In this document: positions 23,357-32,683 of the stretch, one piece after another
How the letters are laid out: every line of letters begins with the position of its first letter
Position numbering within the stretch: the first letter of the stretch is position 1
Assembly (NCBI GenBank): GCA_964438995.1
Contig: CAYTMQ010000007.1
Span: 140,980-204,979 of the forward strand
Length of the DNA: 64,000 bases
Direction: 5' to 3'
Origin: JABMMZ01 sp964438995
GTDB lineage: Bacteria; Bacteroidota; Bacteroidia; NS11-12g; UBA955
Made by a program: the position numbers and the translations under genes
Notes under the pieces: model-generated
Databases searched by the model: none
The model's input: the letters and a program-made list of their open reading frames with translations, nothing else
What the model was told of the DNA's origin: nothing

Positions 23357-25354
23357 TTATTGAATAACTAGTTTTTCAGTTTCCATTTTGTCACCATGCT
23401 TATATGTTACTATGTATAAGCCTTTGCTCCACTCATTTACTTGAATGGTCTCAATGCCCTCTATACTATGTGCACTGAATACCACTTTGCCATTGATGTC
23501 GTAAATAGTGATATCAGCATTGGCGTCCCCTTCAATATGCAATACATCGTTGCTTGGGTTTGGATAGATGCTTAGTTGTTTAACAGAAATTTCTGGAATG
23601 TACGTATTGGTTCCATTGACATTTGCAACTTCTACCATAACGCCTAAACTGCTGTTCATATAGGTTCCGCAATTTCCAGTCTCCATCTTCACAGCTTTCA
23701 CAACATAGTAATTTGTGCCTTGATATGGATCCGTGTCTGTGTATGTTAAAGCTGTAACTGGTGTGGTGTTAATAGCGTAATACACATTGCCTTTTTTATT
23801 GGTTCTATAAATGTTGTATCCCAAAATTCCAGGTTCATTTGAAGCTGTCCAAGTTAATGTAACATCGCTATTGCCATTGACTTTTGTGGCATTTAAGTTG
23901 GATGGCATCTCAAGATAATGCAATCTCAAACTAGGATCACCCAAAAGATTCATGCTAATTCTTCTATCCAAATAGGTGCCGCTAAAGCTACCAATGTATC
24001 CTGAAGTTAAATTGAAATCTGTCAAATTGTTTTGAGATGTTATCACTGAATGCCCAACCTGCAAACCCATTGCCATTTGGTGGAAATACCAATGTGGACG
24101 GTGTGCCCAAACATTGGTCAATGTCAATCCTTTGCTGGCAAGACAACTTCTTAAAAAGTTATCTGTAGTATTCCAATCTCCGAAATAACTGCCAAATTGA
24201 ATGTTAAATACAGAAAGAATGCTGTCTTTGAATTGAGATGAACTGCCAACGCCACCACAAGTAGTGAAGCTTCCTCCACCCATTACATCAGAGATTAAAT
24301 AAGTGTTTCTTTTTGTTGAATCAAAGTAATTTCCTGCACTTGTAATGTTGTTTTTTCCAACTATTGATGATAGATTGTTCCAACCACTTCTCATAGGCAT
24401 TTCACCACCTAAGTAACCAAAGTTATCAGATATAAAGGCTTTGTTTGCTACTTTAACCATTCCAGATTTAAAGTTGTGCAGTTTTCTTAAATAGTTTTCT
24501 ACCATTTTAATGTCTCCTTGAGCTTGTGATGGTAAGTCTCTGAAATCAACTCTGCCAATTTGAATGTCGATATCATCTGGTAAGAAATGTGGGTCAAATT
24601 TGCCATCACCCGGAACGTTCTTATTGGCTGCTCTAGTAACATTAGTCGTCATGGTATTGACATCTGTCCAGTTGGCATTCATTTCGGCATAATATAAATC
24701 TGTTGGCCATGCTCCACCGTGATCAGGATGTGCATCTGGTGGTAAATCTATGGTTGCAGCTAACATAGAACCTGAATATGCCACAGGTACTCTACCAATC
24801 AACAAACACTGGTTGTTTAAAGAGCTATTGATGTTGTACCATGCACTAATAACAGATTTTATTGCTGGTGGCTTCGAATACTCAGAAATGAGTTTTAAGT
24901 CAACACCATATCCGTCCATATAGTAATCATTTTTCAAAGTAATCCAAGCATTACTATCTATGCCATTATATGTGCTAGAATCTACTAAAATAAGAATGTT
25001 GCGTTTGTAATTTCTCAAAGGGATGTCTACACCAGAAGCCACAAAACTAACCGCTCTGAGAGCATTGCCTTTTACTTTAAAAATTCGGTATTCGTATATT
25101 TCTCCTTTGGTAGCTGTTTTGTCAACATAAGATGTTGCTGTTCCTGCAACGGTTACTGGAGCATCCCAATTGCTAGAACTCAATGCTTTTCTGCTGATTT
25201 GAAATCCAGTTGCATCCGTAGTTGTCCAGTTTAAAGTGATTTCTCCGTTATTAGTGTTGACTGAAGCACTTACTAAAATGGAAGAATCTTTGATGTTTTG
25301 AGCCTTTGCTGCAAAAGCACAAAACAGGCTTAAAATTAATAGCTGTTTTTTCAT
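23357..25354 (-). CDS. Secreted FN3/peptidase-C25-like protein with T9SS sorting domain
   Basis: 665 residues: signal peptide (LLILSLFCAFAAKA), an FN3-like domain (~30-115), a large central domain (~120-480), a second FN3-like domain (~485-575), and a T9SS type A domain (LSIYPNPSNDVLHIEG to the end). The central domain has 'RNILILVDSSTYNG', 'CLLIGRVPVAYSG', 'FGSYFGDWN' and 'NLLGDPSLRLHY', which recall gingipain-like C25 peptidases. However, I cannot point to a convincing His/Cys dyad, so it may be an inactive relative. It lies 2 nt after the gene ending at 25357, so the two T9SS proteins are co-transcribed. Confidence 0.72.
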   Translation of the reverse strand: MKKQLLILSLFCAFAAKAQNIKDSSILVSASVNTNNGEITLNWTTTDATGFQISRKALSSSNWDAPVTVAGTATSYVDKTATKGEIYEYRIFKVKGNALRAVSFVASGVDIPLRNYKRNILILVDSSTYNGIDSNAWITLKNDYYMDGYGVDLKLISEYSKPPAIKSVISAWYNINSSLNNQCLLIGRVPVAYSGSMLAATIDLPPDAHPDHGGAWPTDLYYAEMNANWTDVNTMTTNVTRAANKNVPGDGKFDPHFLPDDIDIQIGRVDFRDLPSQAQGDIKMVENYLRKLHNFKSGMVKVANKAFISDNFGYLGGEMPMRSGWNNLSSIVGKNNITSAGNYFDSTKRNTYLISDVMGGGSFTTCGGVGSSSQFKDSILSVFNIQFGSYFGDWNTTDNFLRSCLASKGLTLTNVWAHRPHWYFHQMAMGLQVGHSVITSQNNLTDFNLTSGYIGSFSGTYLDRRISMNLLGDPSLRLHYLEMPSNLNATKVNGNSDVTLTWTASNEPGILGYNIYRTNKKGNVYYAINTTPVTALTYTDTDPYQGTNYYVVKAVKMETGNCGTYMNSSLGVMVEVANVNGTNTYIPEISVKQLSIYPNPSNDVLHIEGDANADITIYDINGKVVFSAHSIEGIETIQVNEWSKGLYIVTYKHGDKMETEKLVIQ

Positions 25355-25356
25355 TG

Positions 25357-26724
25357 TTACTCTTTTATGAATGTTGTGTGTAGGAAACTGTCAAATGATT
25401 TGATCATCAATATGTAATTACCCTTGCTCAATCCATTACAAGAGATGCTTAAATCATCTGCAATGTACTGTTCAGATATCAATTTACCATTAAAATCAAA
25501 AATACATGCTTTCGCATACATCAATGATGGGTCGTTTAAATAGATGTTCTGCTTTACTGGATTTGGGTATATGTTGATGCCATAGTTATTAATAGCGGCA
25601 ATACTTTGGTTGTTGCCATCTCTGCTTATCGTTATCATATTGGTAGCCGTTGTATCTCTACTGCCACCTAGATTTGTGCCTTTAAGTGTAACAGAATATA
25701 CGCCAGCACTGTCAAATACAACAATAGGGGTACTAGATGTTGCACTTGTACCTTCAACGTATCTAATGCCTTTGTTTGGATTGAAACTCCAAAGATATGT
25801 GTTACCAATATTAGGTCTGGTTTGATTGATAAAATAAAATGTGTCTTTTCCAGCTTTGCCTGCATATTTATCTGCATCAAAATCTACTCTTGGTCCTAAT
25901 GGCGATTGCCCCGGATTTCTAAATACATCCCTATATCTTATCTGATTTGGCGTAAATGTACCGCCTATATCTGTGCCAATAACTTCTAATACCGGAATTT
26001 TTTCGGTAGTACTCAACCATCTGTACTCAACTCTATCAGCAGGAAAGCCAATATTAATGGCTGGTGTAGAAATTTTAACTGAATCTACTTCAGTAACAAT
26101 TGAGCGAATTTTTATGCAACTGATGTTGTTGCCATATGGTGTTGTTATAGTACCCCAACCTTCTACTTTGTTTGATCTCGTACCTTTTTGTTTGTATGTG
26201 CCAAGTTGTACAAATTGATTTCCTAATGGCGTAGTGACTTGAAAGGTGCTAAAATCACTGTCATTGTAATTCAGTGGTAAGGTGTAAATTTCATCAAAGT
26301 CGCTGTAAATCCCTCCACTTGGTATTGGTAAGGCCGCCATTGTAAATCCGGTGCCTACAGCTCTCCAAACATTGGATTTTTTCTCAAAAAAATTGTACAA
26401 ATTTTTTAAAGCCATTTGACCAGTACCAACACTATCTGCTACCTTGTAACCTATCGCCCCAATTGGTAACTTAGACAACAATAAAACAGAATATGGTGTT
26501 GAAGTTACAGCTTCGTATTTGTACAAACCTTGACCAGTAATTCCAAGTGCAGAATAGTTCCAATTGTAATTTGCCCCAGTTTGTCTGAAATTAAAACCAG
26601 TACCTGTAGCAGAGCTATACCTAATCGTATCGTTGATTGATGGCATGTGGGCCTGAGTAATGGTAATTTGGGCTTTTATTTGAATGGAAAATGCTATAAA
26701 AAGAATTAGTAGAATTTTTCTCAT
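25357..26724 (-). CDS. Secreted protein with PKD-like domain and T9SS sorting domain
   Basis: 455 residues. Signal peptide (ILLILFIAFSIQIKA), a ~270-residue region I do not recognise, a PKD-like domain (~285-370, 'TYLWSFNPNKGIRYVEG' and 'VFDSAGVYSVTLKGTNLGGS'), and a T9SS type A domain (INIYPNPVKQNIYLND to the end). A surface or secreted protein of unknown binding function. It is transcribed divergently from the M1 peptidase at 26779, with only 54 nt between the starts. Confidence 0.75.
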   Translation of the reverse strand: MRKILLILFIAFSIQIKAQITITQAHMPSINDTIRYSSATGTGFNFRQTGANYNWNYSALGITGQGLYKYEAVTSTPYSVLLLSKLPIGAIGYKVADSVGTGQMALKNLYNFFEKKSNVWRAVGTGFTMAALPIPSGGIYSDFDEIYTLPLNYNDSDFSTFQVTTPLGNQFVQLGTYKQKGTRSNKVEGWGTITTPYGNNISCIKIRSIVTEVDSVKISTPAINIGFPADRVEYRWLSTTEKIPVLEVIGTDIGGTFTPNQIRYRDVFRNPGQSPLGPRVDFDADKYAGKAGKDTFYFINQTRPNIGNTYLWSFNPNKGIRYVEGTSATSSTPIVVFDSAGVYSVTLKGTNLGGSRDTTATNMITISRDGNNQSIAAINNYGINIYPNPVKQNIYLNDPSLMYAKACIFDFNGKLISEQYIADDLSISCNGLSKGNYILMIKSFDSFLHTTFIKE

Positions 26725-26725
26725 A

Positions 26726-26761
26726 TTTGATATTTATTCTGTAAAATTACTATTAAATTTG
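26726..26761 (+). promoter_or_regulatory. Possible promoter for the M1 peptidase gene
   Basis: TTTG (26726-26729) and TAAATTTG (26754-26761) match the -33/-7 consensus, but the 24-nt spacer is longer than the 19-20 nt of the better examples in this window. The predicted leader is about 15 nt. Confidence 0.45.
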
Positions 26762-26778
26762 AATTTTCCAAAGCATAT

Positions 26779-29112
26779 ATGAAAATCAGGCACTTACTCG
26801 TTTTAATTCTAGGTTTGTCATTCTTTTTGAATGCTCAAGCCAAACGCGTTGACTCAATGAATATTCATCATTCTGAAATTCACTTGGATATGCGAAATAT
26901 TGCTTCTAAAACCATTGCTGGCAATGTTAAACTAACCATTCAATTTAAAATCGCTACCAATTTTGTACGTCTCGACTTAAAGCAATTAACCACTGATTCA
27001 GTTTTTAATAAGTCAAGTAAGTTGACATTTTCGACAATCAATGAATCTCTCAATATTCAGCTTGGACAGACTTATCAGGTCAATGACACTGTTGTTTTAA
27101 ATATCTTTTATCACGGTACACCGGCACAAGACCCTAGCGGTTGGGGTGGGTTTTATTTTACTGGAGATTACGCATTCAATTTGGGTGTTGGATTTGCTGT
27201 ATATCCTCATTCTTTTGGCAGAGCTTGGATGCCTTGTGTCGATGAGTTTGATATGAAATCGCAATATGAAATGTATGTTGAGACCGACCCATTGTACCGC
27301 GCCGCATGCAACGGATTGTTAATAGATGTCAACAACAAAGGCACCTCAAAGGTATGGCATTACAAAGAAACTGTACCAATGAGTGCTTATCTAGCCTCTG
27401 TGTCTGTTAGCAAGTTCTATGTTATGCAATCCAATTACAATGGAATTTCTAATGCATTCCCCGTAGAACTATTTGGTTTGGAAAAAGATACTGCAGCAAC
27501 AAAACTTGCCTTTAGAAATTTACCCAAAGCCATTCAGTTTTTTGAAGAAGCGTTCGGTCCACAACCATATTCTAAAGTAGGATATAACTTTGTACCTTTT
27601 AATGCTGGAGCTATGGAACATGCTGGAAATATTACATATCCAGCTTCTTTTAGTGTTTCTGATCTATATCAAAGAACTATGGCCCATGAATTGTCTCATC
27701 ATTGGTGGGGCGATTTGGTGACCTGTAAAGATGCTGGCGATATGTGGTTGAATGAGGGATGGGCAAGCTATTGTGAATTTCTGTTCATAGAAAAATTGTA
27801 TGGAGATAGCGCAGCAAAAGTTGATGTGTATAATGACAATTATTCTGTTCTTAGATACGCTCACATTACAGATGGAGGCATTTACCCTTTGATCAACATC
27901 CCAGAAACCATTACTTACGGTAGACATGTTTACAAAAAAGGGGCAAGCACTATTCACAGTTTGAGAGGTGTTATGGGTGATTCAGCCTTTTTTGCAGCGT
28001 GTAAATTGTATTTAAGTCGATACAAATTAAAAAATGCTACATCTGCTGATATGCAAGCTGTATTTGCTGAAGTGGGTGGCGCAAAAGTTCAGCAGTTTTT
28101 TGAAGATTTTGTGTTCAATGTAGGATTCCCGCACATCATCATTCAAAAACAAATTCATTCAGGTTCTGGTCCGTTTAATTTAACGTTTAACACGCTTCAA
28201 AAACCTAGATTCAAAAGTGGTGTTTATAAAAATTTACCTGTAGAGGTATTTTTCTTTAAAGACAAAAGTACATTCGAAAAACGTACTATAGTTGTAAACG
28301 CAGAAGAAGAAACCCATTCTGTAACTTTGCCATTTAAACCCATTATGGTTTGTATAGATTACAACCAAAAATTAAACGATGCCATCACTGATAAAAATTA
28401 TGTCTTCAATAGTGTTGGCAAGAAAACATTGGATTTCGGCTTTGGTTCAATTACAGCCAAAACCAGCGATACAGCTTTCTTAAGATTCGAGCACCATTGG
28501 GTAGGACCAGAAAAATACATTACCACTTATCCTTATATGAGTAATTATAGATATGTCTCTATTGATGGTATCTGGAAAGATGCATTCGCATTCGATTTAG
28601 AATTAACGTATGATGGTAGAGTAGGTGCAACAGGTGGAGATATCAATTATTTGGACCATACATTGATTTTTAAAACAGAAGACAGTTTAACTGTATTGTA
28701 TAGAGCCTTTCCGGGCGACCACTGGAGGGAGTGGACGGATATGACGTTTACTTATGGGAATAAAAACAACAAGCAAGGAACTGTATTAATTAAAAATGCT
28801 AAAAAAGGTGACTATGTGTTTGCCATGAAAGACAAAAATTTGAGCATTGATCACGGTAGTATCAATCAACCTTTTCAAATTTATCCAAATCCAGCAAGCA
28901 ATGAAATTAGGATAGAATCTAAAGTGGGTTTGACAGAACAAGTGCAAATTGAGTTGTTTGACATCAATGGTAAATGTGTTCTGAATAAGAAAGTGATGAT
29001 GGAAAACTCGTCAATCAAGTTGAATATTTCTGACTATTCAGCTGGATTGTATACTTGTAAGCTAACTGCCGCAGATACTCAGTTTTCTCAGAAAATTGTA
29101 ATAAGTAAATAG
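26779..29112 (+). CDS. M1 family metallo-aminopeptidase with T9SS sorting domain
   Basis: 777 residues. Signal peptide (LLVLILGLSFFLNAQA), N-terminal beta domain, thermolysin-like catalytic domain with HELSHHWWGDLVT (303-315) and NEGWAS (Asn325-Glu326), giving zinc ligands His303, His307 and Glu326 at the canonical spacing. The exopeptidase motif reads GAMEHAGN (277-284) in place of the usual GAMEN. The T9SS type A domain begins about 695 (FQIYPNPASNEIRI). It should trim N-terminal residues of peptides outside the cell. A second M1/T9SS gene lies at 1-858. A strong terminator follows, so it is a single-gene unit. Confidence 0.94.
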   Translation: MKIRHLLVLILGLSFFLNAQAKRVDSMNIHHSEIHLDMRNIASKTIAGNVKLTIQFKIATNFVRLDLKQLTTDSVFNKSSKLTFSTINESLNIQLGQTYQVNDTVVLNIFYHGTPAQDPSGWGGFYFTGDYAFNLGVGFAVYPHSFGRAWMPCVDEFDMKSQYEMYVETDPLYRAACNGLLIDVNNKGTSKVWHYKETVPMSAYLASVSVSKFYVMQSNYNGISNAFPVELFGLEKDTAATKLAFRNLPKAIQFFEEAFGPQPYSKVGYNFVPFNAGAMEHAGNITYPASFSVSDLYQRTMAHELSHHWWGDLVTCKDAGDMWLNEGWASYCEFLFIEKLYGDSAAKVDVYNDNYSVLRYAHITDGGIYPLINIPETITYGRHVYKKGASTIHSLRGVMGDSAFFAACKLYLSRYKLKNATSADMQAVFAEVGGAKVQQFFEDFVFNVGFPHIIIQKQIHSGSGPFNLTFNTLQKPRFKSGVYKNLPVEVFFFKDKSTFEKRTIVVNAEEETHSVTLPFKPIMVCIDYNQKLNDAITDKNYVFNSVGKKTLDFGFGSITAKTSDTAFLRFEHHWVGPEKYITTYPYMSNYRYVSIDGIWKDAFAFDLELTYDGRVGATGGDINYLDHTLIFKTEDSLTVLYRAFPGDHWREWTDMTFTYGNKNNKQGTVLIKNAKKGDYVFAMKDKNLSIDHGSINQPFQIYPNPASNEIRIESKVGLTEQVQIELFDINGKCVLNKKVMMENSSIKLNISDYSAGLYTCKLTAADTQFSQKIVISK

Positions 29113-29166
29113 AAGATATTGTTATGACCAATTGATCAAATTCAGATCAATTGGAAGTTAAAAACA

Positions 29167-29203
29167 AAAAAAAAGCTCGGTATTATACCGAGCTTTTTTT
29201 TGT
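29167..29203 (+). terminator. Rho-independent terminator
   Basis: aaaagctcggta-tta-taccgagctttt: 12-bp stem, 3-nt loop, flanked by an A-run and a long T-run, so it can serve both the M1 gene (plus) and the broken small gene (minus). Confidence 0.93.
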
Positions 29204-29213
29204 TTAAATGATG

Positions 29214-29462
29214 TTATTTATTCTCATCAACGATGGCATCGTCATCGCTGCTGGCTAATTCTACATTTGCTAGTTTGTTGCGACTAAATAGGAATAAAAT
29301 TCCACCAACCACAATCAAACCAATTTTAATGCCCCATGCAGCACCTTCACCCTAATTGTATATCCATTGTAGTAAAGATGGAACCATGTCAAAAAATCCT
29401 AATGCTGTGGCAAGTAATCCGAAAATTGCCATTAAACTTCCAATTTGATTTAAAACTTTCAT
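29214..29462 (-). pseudogene. Small two-helix membrane protein interrupted by an in-frame TAG
   Basis: From ATG 29462 the minus strand reads 36 codons (first membrane helix, LMAIFGLLATALGFF), a TAG at 29352-29354, then 45 more codons in the same frame (second helix, IKIGLIVVGGILFLF, then an acidic tail ending DDDAIVDENK) and a TAA stop. The two halves together look like one complete 82-residue two-helix protein with its C-terminus in the cytoplasm. A single G-to-A change of a TGG tryptophan codon would explain the stop (IYN-W-GEGAAWG). It could be a recent nonsense mutation, a sequencing error, or a site of readthrough. Function unknown. It follows the DPP III gene in the same direction. Confidence 0.72.
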
Positions 29463-29516
29463 TCTATTAATTTATTTGATACATTCAAAACTATCATTAA
29501 TTTTAAAAAAAACAAA

Positions 29517-31583
29517 TTAATTTTTGAATGGTAAGTAACTATATGTCTTGCTATATCTCAACATTTGGTCGATGAATGATTCTTCATAATCAACCTTAAT
29601 GTCAACAATAACGCCGTTTTCCATTACAGGCGTATATCTTGGCTGAATGAAACCACGATAAGCAGCAATGTCTAATACTTTTGTTCTTTTTAAAACTTCT
29701 GTATGTATGTTTTTGTCAACTTTTACACCATATGACTCAACCAATTTCTTACCTTCTTCAAAGTTTCCAGTTGATTTTATGGCTTGTATTTTATTCAATA
29801 ATTGACCAAATAATACCCTTAGTTTTTCATAATCGTTGATGACAAAATAGGTTTTACCATTGCTGATTTTTTTCTCAATGACATTGTCCTTTTTGCCCAT
29901 TTCGTATACCCAAGATGCAACCAATTGGCGATTTCTCATATGGTCTTCTTCCAAATTTTCACCTGGTTGTAATCTTCTCAATTGAACCATTAAGCCATTT
30001 CTGATATAGTCATCGTATTCTGCCATGCCTACTTCTAAACTTGGAATGATGCCGATGTCTATCAATTTTTTATCCATCAAATAATACAATGCAACCAAAT
30101 CGGCTCTGGCTTCTTCAAGCGTAGAACCATAAGCGCCTAAATTGTCTTTAGTAACGCCTTTGTTCATTTGTCCGCTGGCATGACCAATTACTTCATGAAG
30201 AGCTGTATGCAATTTAGCTGCAAGTTGACCATATGTTTTAGAACGGTTAACTTGAATTGTGTCCCAACAAAATTCAGCAAGCATACCACCTGAATTGGCT
30301 TTGTTGTATGCATCTACAATATTGCCTAAACTAACGGATTTAGAACCGTGCACCTCTCTAATCCATTCAGCATTCGGTAAGTTGATTCCGATTGCAGTTG
30401 ATGGTGATAAATCGCCAGCTTCCATAGCAACATTTACAACTTTGTAAGTAATACCAGTAACTTTCGATTTTTTGTGCGCTTTTTCTATTGGAGAATTGTC
30501 TTCAAACCATTGTGCATTGGCAGCAATAATTGCCATTCTTTTTGAAGCTTCAGCATCGTTTATTTCAACGGCTGATTCATAATTAGCCCTCATGCCAATA
30601 GCATCGTGATACACTTCTATAAATCCATTGATGAAATCAATACTGCTTTTTACATCTTTAACCCAAGCGATGTTGTATGTGTCCCATGCCTTCAATTCTC
30701 CACTGTTATAAAAGTTGATCAACAATTCTAGAGAGTGCTTTTGTTCTGGTGTTTCTGCTATAGCAACAGCTTTATTTAACCACTCAACTATTTTAGAAAT
30801 TGATGCACCATACATGCCTCCAACTTTCCAAGTTTTCTCAACAATAGCACCGTTTTCTCTTGTTAGCTTAGAGTTTAAACCCCAGCTTAATGGCTCAACG
30901 GTATCTCTTTGTTTCTTTGGTTTGTAATACCCTTCTACTTCTGTTTGGGTTAATCCTTCATAAAAGTTGTTTGCAGACATTTTTATTTGGTCAATTCCTT
31001 CTGCTTTGTTGACACGTTTGGCTTCAAATTCAGGATTGAAGACGATGTCAATCAACCATTTTTTAAATCCTGCAGTGTCTTTGTTGTCCATCAATGGCAA
31101 TGCTGCTTTTGGAGATTCAGCCATCATCTTCATTAAAAAGTCTGATGAAAACTCAGGCATGATTTTATTCTCTGCGTAATGATGGTGAATACCATTGCTC
31201 ATCCAAAATCTTTTTAGATAGACTTCAAAGTATTTAAACTCATCCGACTTTCTATCACCTTTGTAATTCACATACAATTCTTCTAAAGTCTTTCTCAACC
31301 TCAAATTGTATTTGTTGTTTTGGTCGTATATCATATCACGGCCGCATAAGGCTGCTTCGCTAAGATAGTACACCAATAATTTTTGATTCAAAGACAGATT
31401 TTCGAAACCAGGGACATCGTATCTCAAAATTTCAATATCTGCAAATCTGTTAGGGTCGTCATACAACTTAAAAACAGGTTTTGATGGGTAGTTGTTCCCA
31501 GTATCTGTCTTTTTAGATTGCTGACCGCATTGGCTGAACAATAGTGCCGTTGCAAGTGCGATTGGGGTTATAAAGTTTTTCAT
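29517..31583 (-). CDS. Dipeptidyl peptidase III (M49), lipoprotein
   Basis: 688 residues. The family-specific HExxxH zinc motif is HEVIGH (463-468; HELLGH in most members) and the second motif is EEARAD (490-495). Both are intact, so an active zinc exopeptidase that removes dipeptides from N-termini is expected. An N-terminal lipobox (LLFSQC, about Cys19) puts it outside the cytoplasm, unlike eukaryotic DPP III. The gene starts 5 nt after the dehydrogenase stop, in the same operon. Confidence 0.93.
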   Translation of the reverse strand: MKNFITPIALATALLFSQCGQQSKKTDTGNNYPSKPVFKLYDDPNRFADIEILRYDVPGFENLSLNQKLLVYYLSEAALCGRDMIYDQNNKYNLRLRKTLEELYVNYKGDRKSDEFKYFEVYLKRFWMSNGIHHHYAENKIMPEFSSDFLMKMMAESPKAALPLMDNKDTAGFKKWLIDIVFNPEFEAKRVNKAEGIDQIKMSANNFYEGLTQTEVEGYYKPKKQRDTVEPLSWGLNSKLTRENGAIVEKTWKVGGMYGASISKIVEWLNKAVAIAETPEQKHSLELLINFYNSGELKAWDTYNIAWVKDVKSSIDFINGFIEVYHDAIGMRANYESAVEINDAEASKRMAIIAANAQWFEDNSPIEKAHKKSKVTGITYKVVNVAMEAGDLSPSTAIGINLPNAEWIREVHGSKSVSLGNIVDAYNKANSGGMLAEFCWDTIQVNRSKTYGQLAAKLHTALHEVIGHASGQMNKGVTKDNLGAYGSTLEEARADLVALYYLMDKKLIDIGIIPSLEVGMAEYDDYIRNGLMVQLRRLQPGENLEEDHMRNRQLVASWVYEMGKKDNVIEKKISNGKTYFVINDYEKLRVLFGQLLNKIQAIKSTGNFEEGKKLVESYGVKVDKNIHTEVLKRTKVLDIAAYRGFIQPRYTPVMENGVIVDIKVDYEESFIDQMLRYSKTYSYLPFKN

Positions 31584-31588
31584 TTGAT

Positions 31589-32683
31589 TTAAAATGGATG
31601 TTCTAAGTGGTATGCTATAGCCAGTGTTTTCAAATCACTGCCTACCTTGTCTATAATTGGAATGCCATTGATGGCTCTCTCTTTGCTTAACTGTAATTCT
31701 GGTGCACCATGTATGATAACTGGCTGTTCAGGATGGATAGGTGTTGCTTGTTTGAAGCGTCTAATCCATTGGTCCATGCGTTTTTTGAATTCCGATGTTT
31801 CTATGAATCCATCGACATCCATAGCTCCTAAAAAATGACCAATACCTTTTCCTGGCAAATCTGGTAATACTGGTAAGAATGCCACAAAAGGTGGCACCCA
31901 TGGTCCGAAATTAGCACCCGATAAAACGCCGCTAAGAATGTCTACTACAGCGCCTAATCCATAGCCTTTGTGAGAACCATGATCAATGTCGCTTCCTAAA
32001 GGCAATAAATAACCACCACCTTTAAGGTCTTTTGGATCTGTCGTACTTAAGCCTTCTTTATTTTCTAACCAACCTTGAGGCAATGGTTTATTCTTTCGCT
32101 CAGCAATTTCAAGTTTGCCATTAGCCGCTGCACTGGTTGCAGTGTCTAAAACAAAAGCATCTTCTTCTCCTGCTGGAATAGCATAACAAATTGGATTGGT
32201 GCCCAACATGCGCTCTTTGCTGAATGTTGGAGCTACAAGTGGAGAAGCGTTGGTCATGGCCATGCCAATGTAGTCCTTCTCTAAAGCCATCATTGCATGG
32301 TAGGCTGCTATGCCAAAGTGATTGCTGTTGCCAACAGTGGCAAATGAACTGCCATACTTTTCAGTTTTATTTAAAATCATTTCCATGGCTCTTGGCGCAG
32401 TTACTAGTCCTAAGCCACTATCACCATCAAGTGTTAAAACAGAATGTTTCTCTCTAGCAATGGTGATATTGGGTTTGGGATTGACTCTGCCTTTTTCAAA
32501 AAGTCGGATATAACCGCTCAATCTTGCAACGCCATGAGAATCTATACCCCTTAAATCGGCTTTAATTAATACATCTGTTGAAAGAGCCGCATCTGTGTCA
32601 GAACATCCAATTGCCTTGAATACAGAATTGGTAAATTGGGCAAGATCTGAACGACTAATGAGATGGTATTCGTTTTGACTCAT
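31589..32683 (-). CDS. Ldh-family (malate/L-lactate/ureidoglycolate type) NAD(P)-dependent dehydrogenase
   Basis: 364 residues, usual length of the Ldh2/YlbC-type family that is unrelated to classical lactate and malate dehydrogenases. 'DLRGIDSHGVARL' (44-56), 'VGNSNHFGIAAYHAM' and 'HGSHKGYGLGAVVDIL' are family signatures containing the conserved catalytic His and nucleotide-binding residues. Substrate is a 2-hydroxyacid; which one cannot be told. It overlaps the upstream LutA-like gene by 4 nt. Confidence 0.88.
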   Translation of the reverse strand: MSQNEYHLISRSDLAQFTNSVFKAIGCSDTDAALSTDVLIKADLRGIDSHGVARLSGYIRLFEKGRVNPKPNITIAREKHSVLTLDGDSGLGLVTAPRAMEMILNKTEKYGSSFATVGNSNHFGIAAYHAMMALEKDYIGMAMTNASPLVAPTFSKERMLGTNPICYAIPAGEEDAFVLDTATSAAANGKLEIAERKNKPLPQGWLENKEGLSTTDPKDLKGGGYLLPLGSDIDHGSHKGYGLGAVVDILSGVLSGANFGPWVPPFVAFLPVLPDLPGKGIGHFLGAMDVDGFIETSEFKKRMDQWIRRFKQATPIHPEQPVIIHGAPELQLSKERAINGIPIIDKVGSDLKTLAIAYHLEHPF

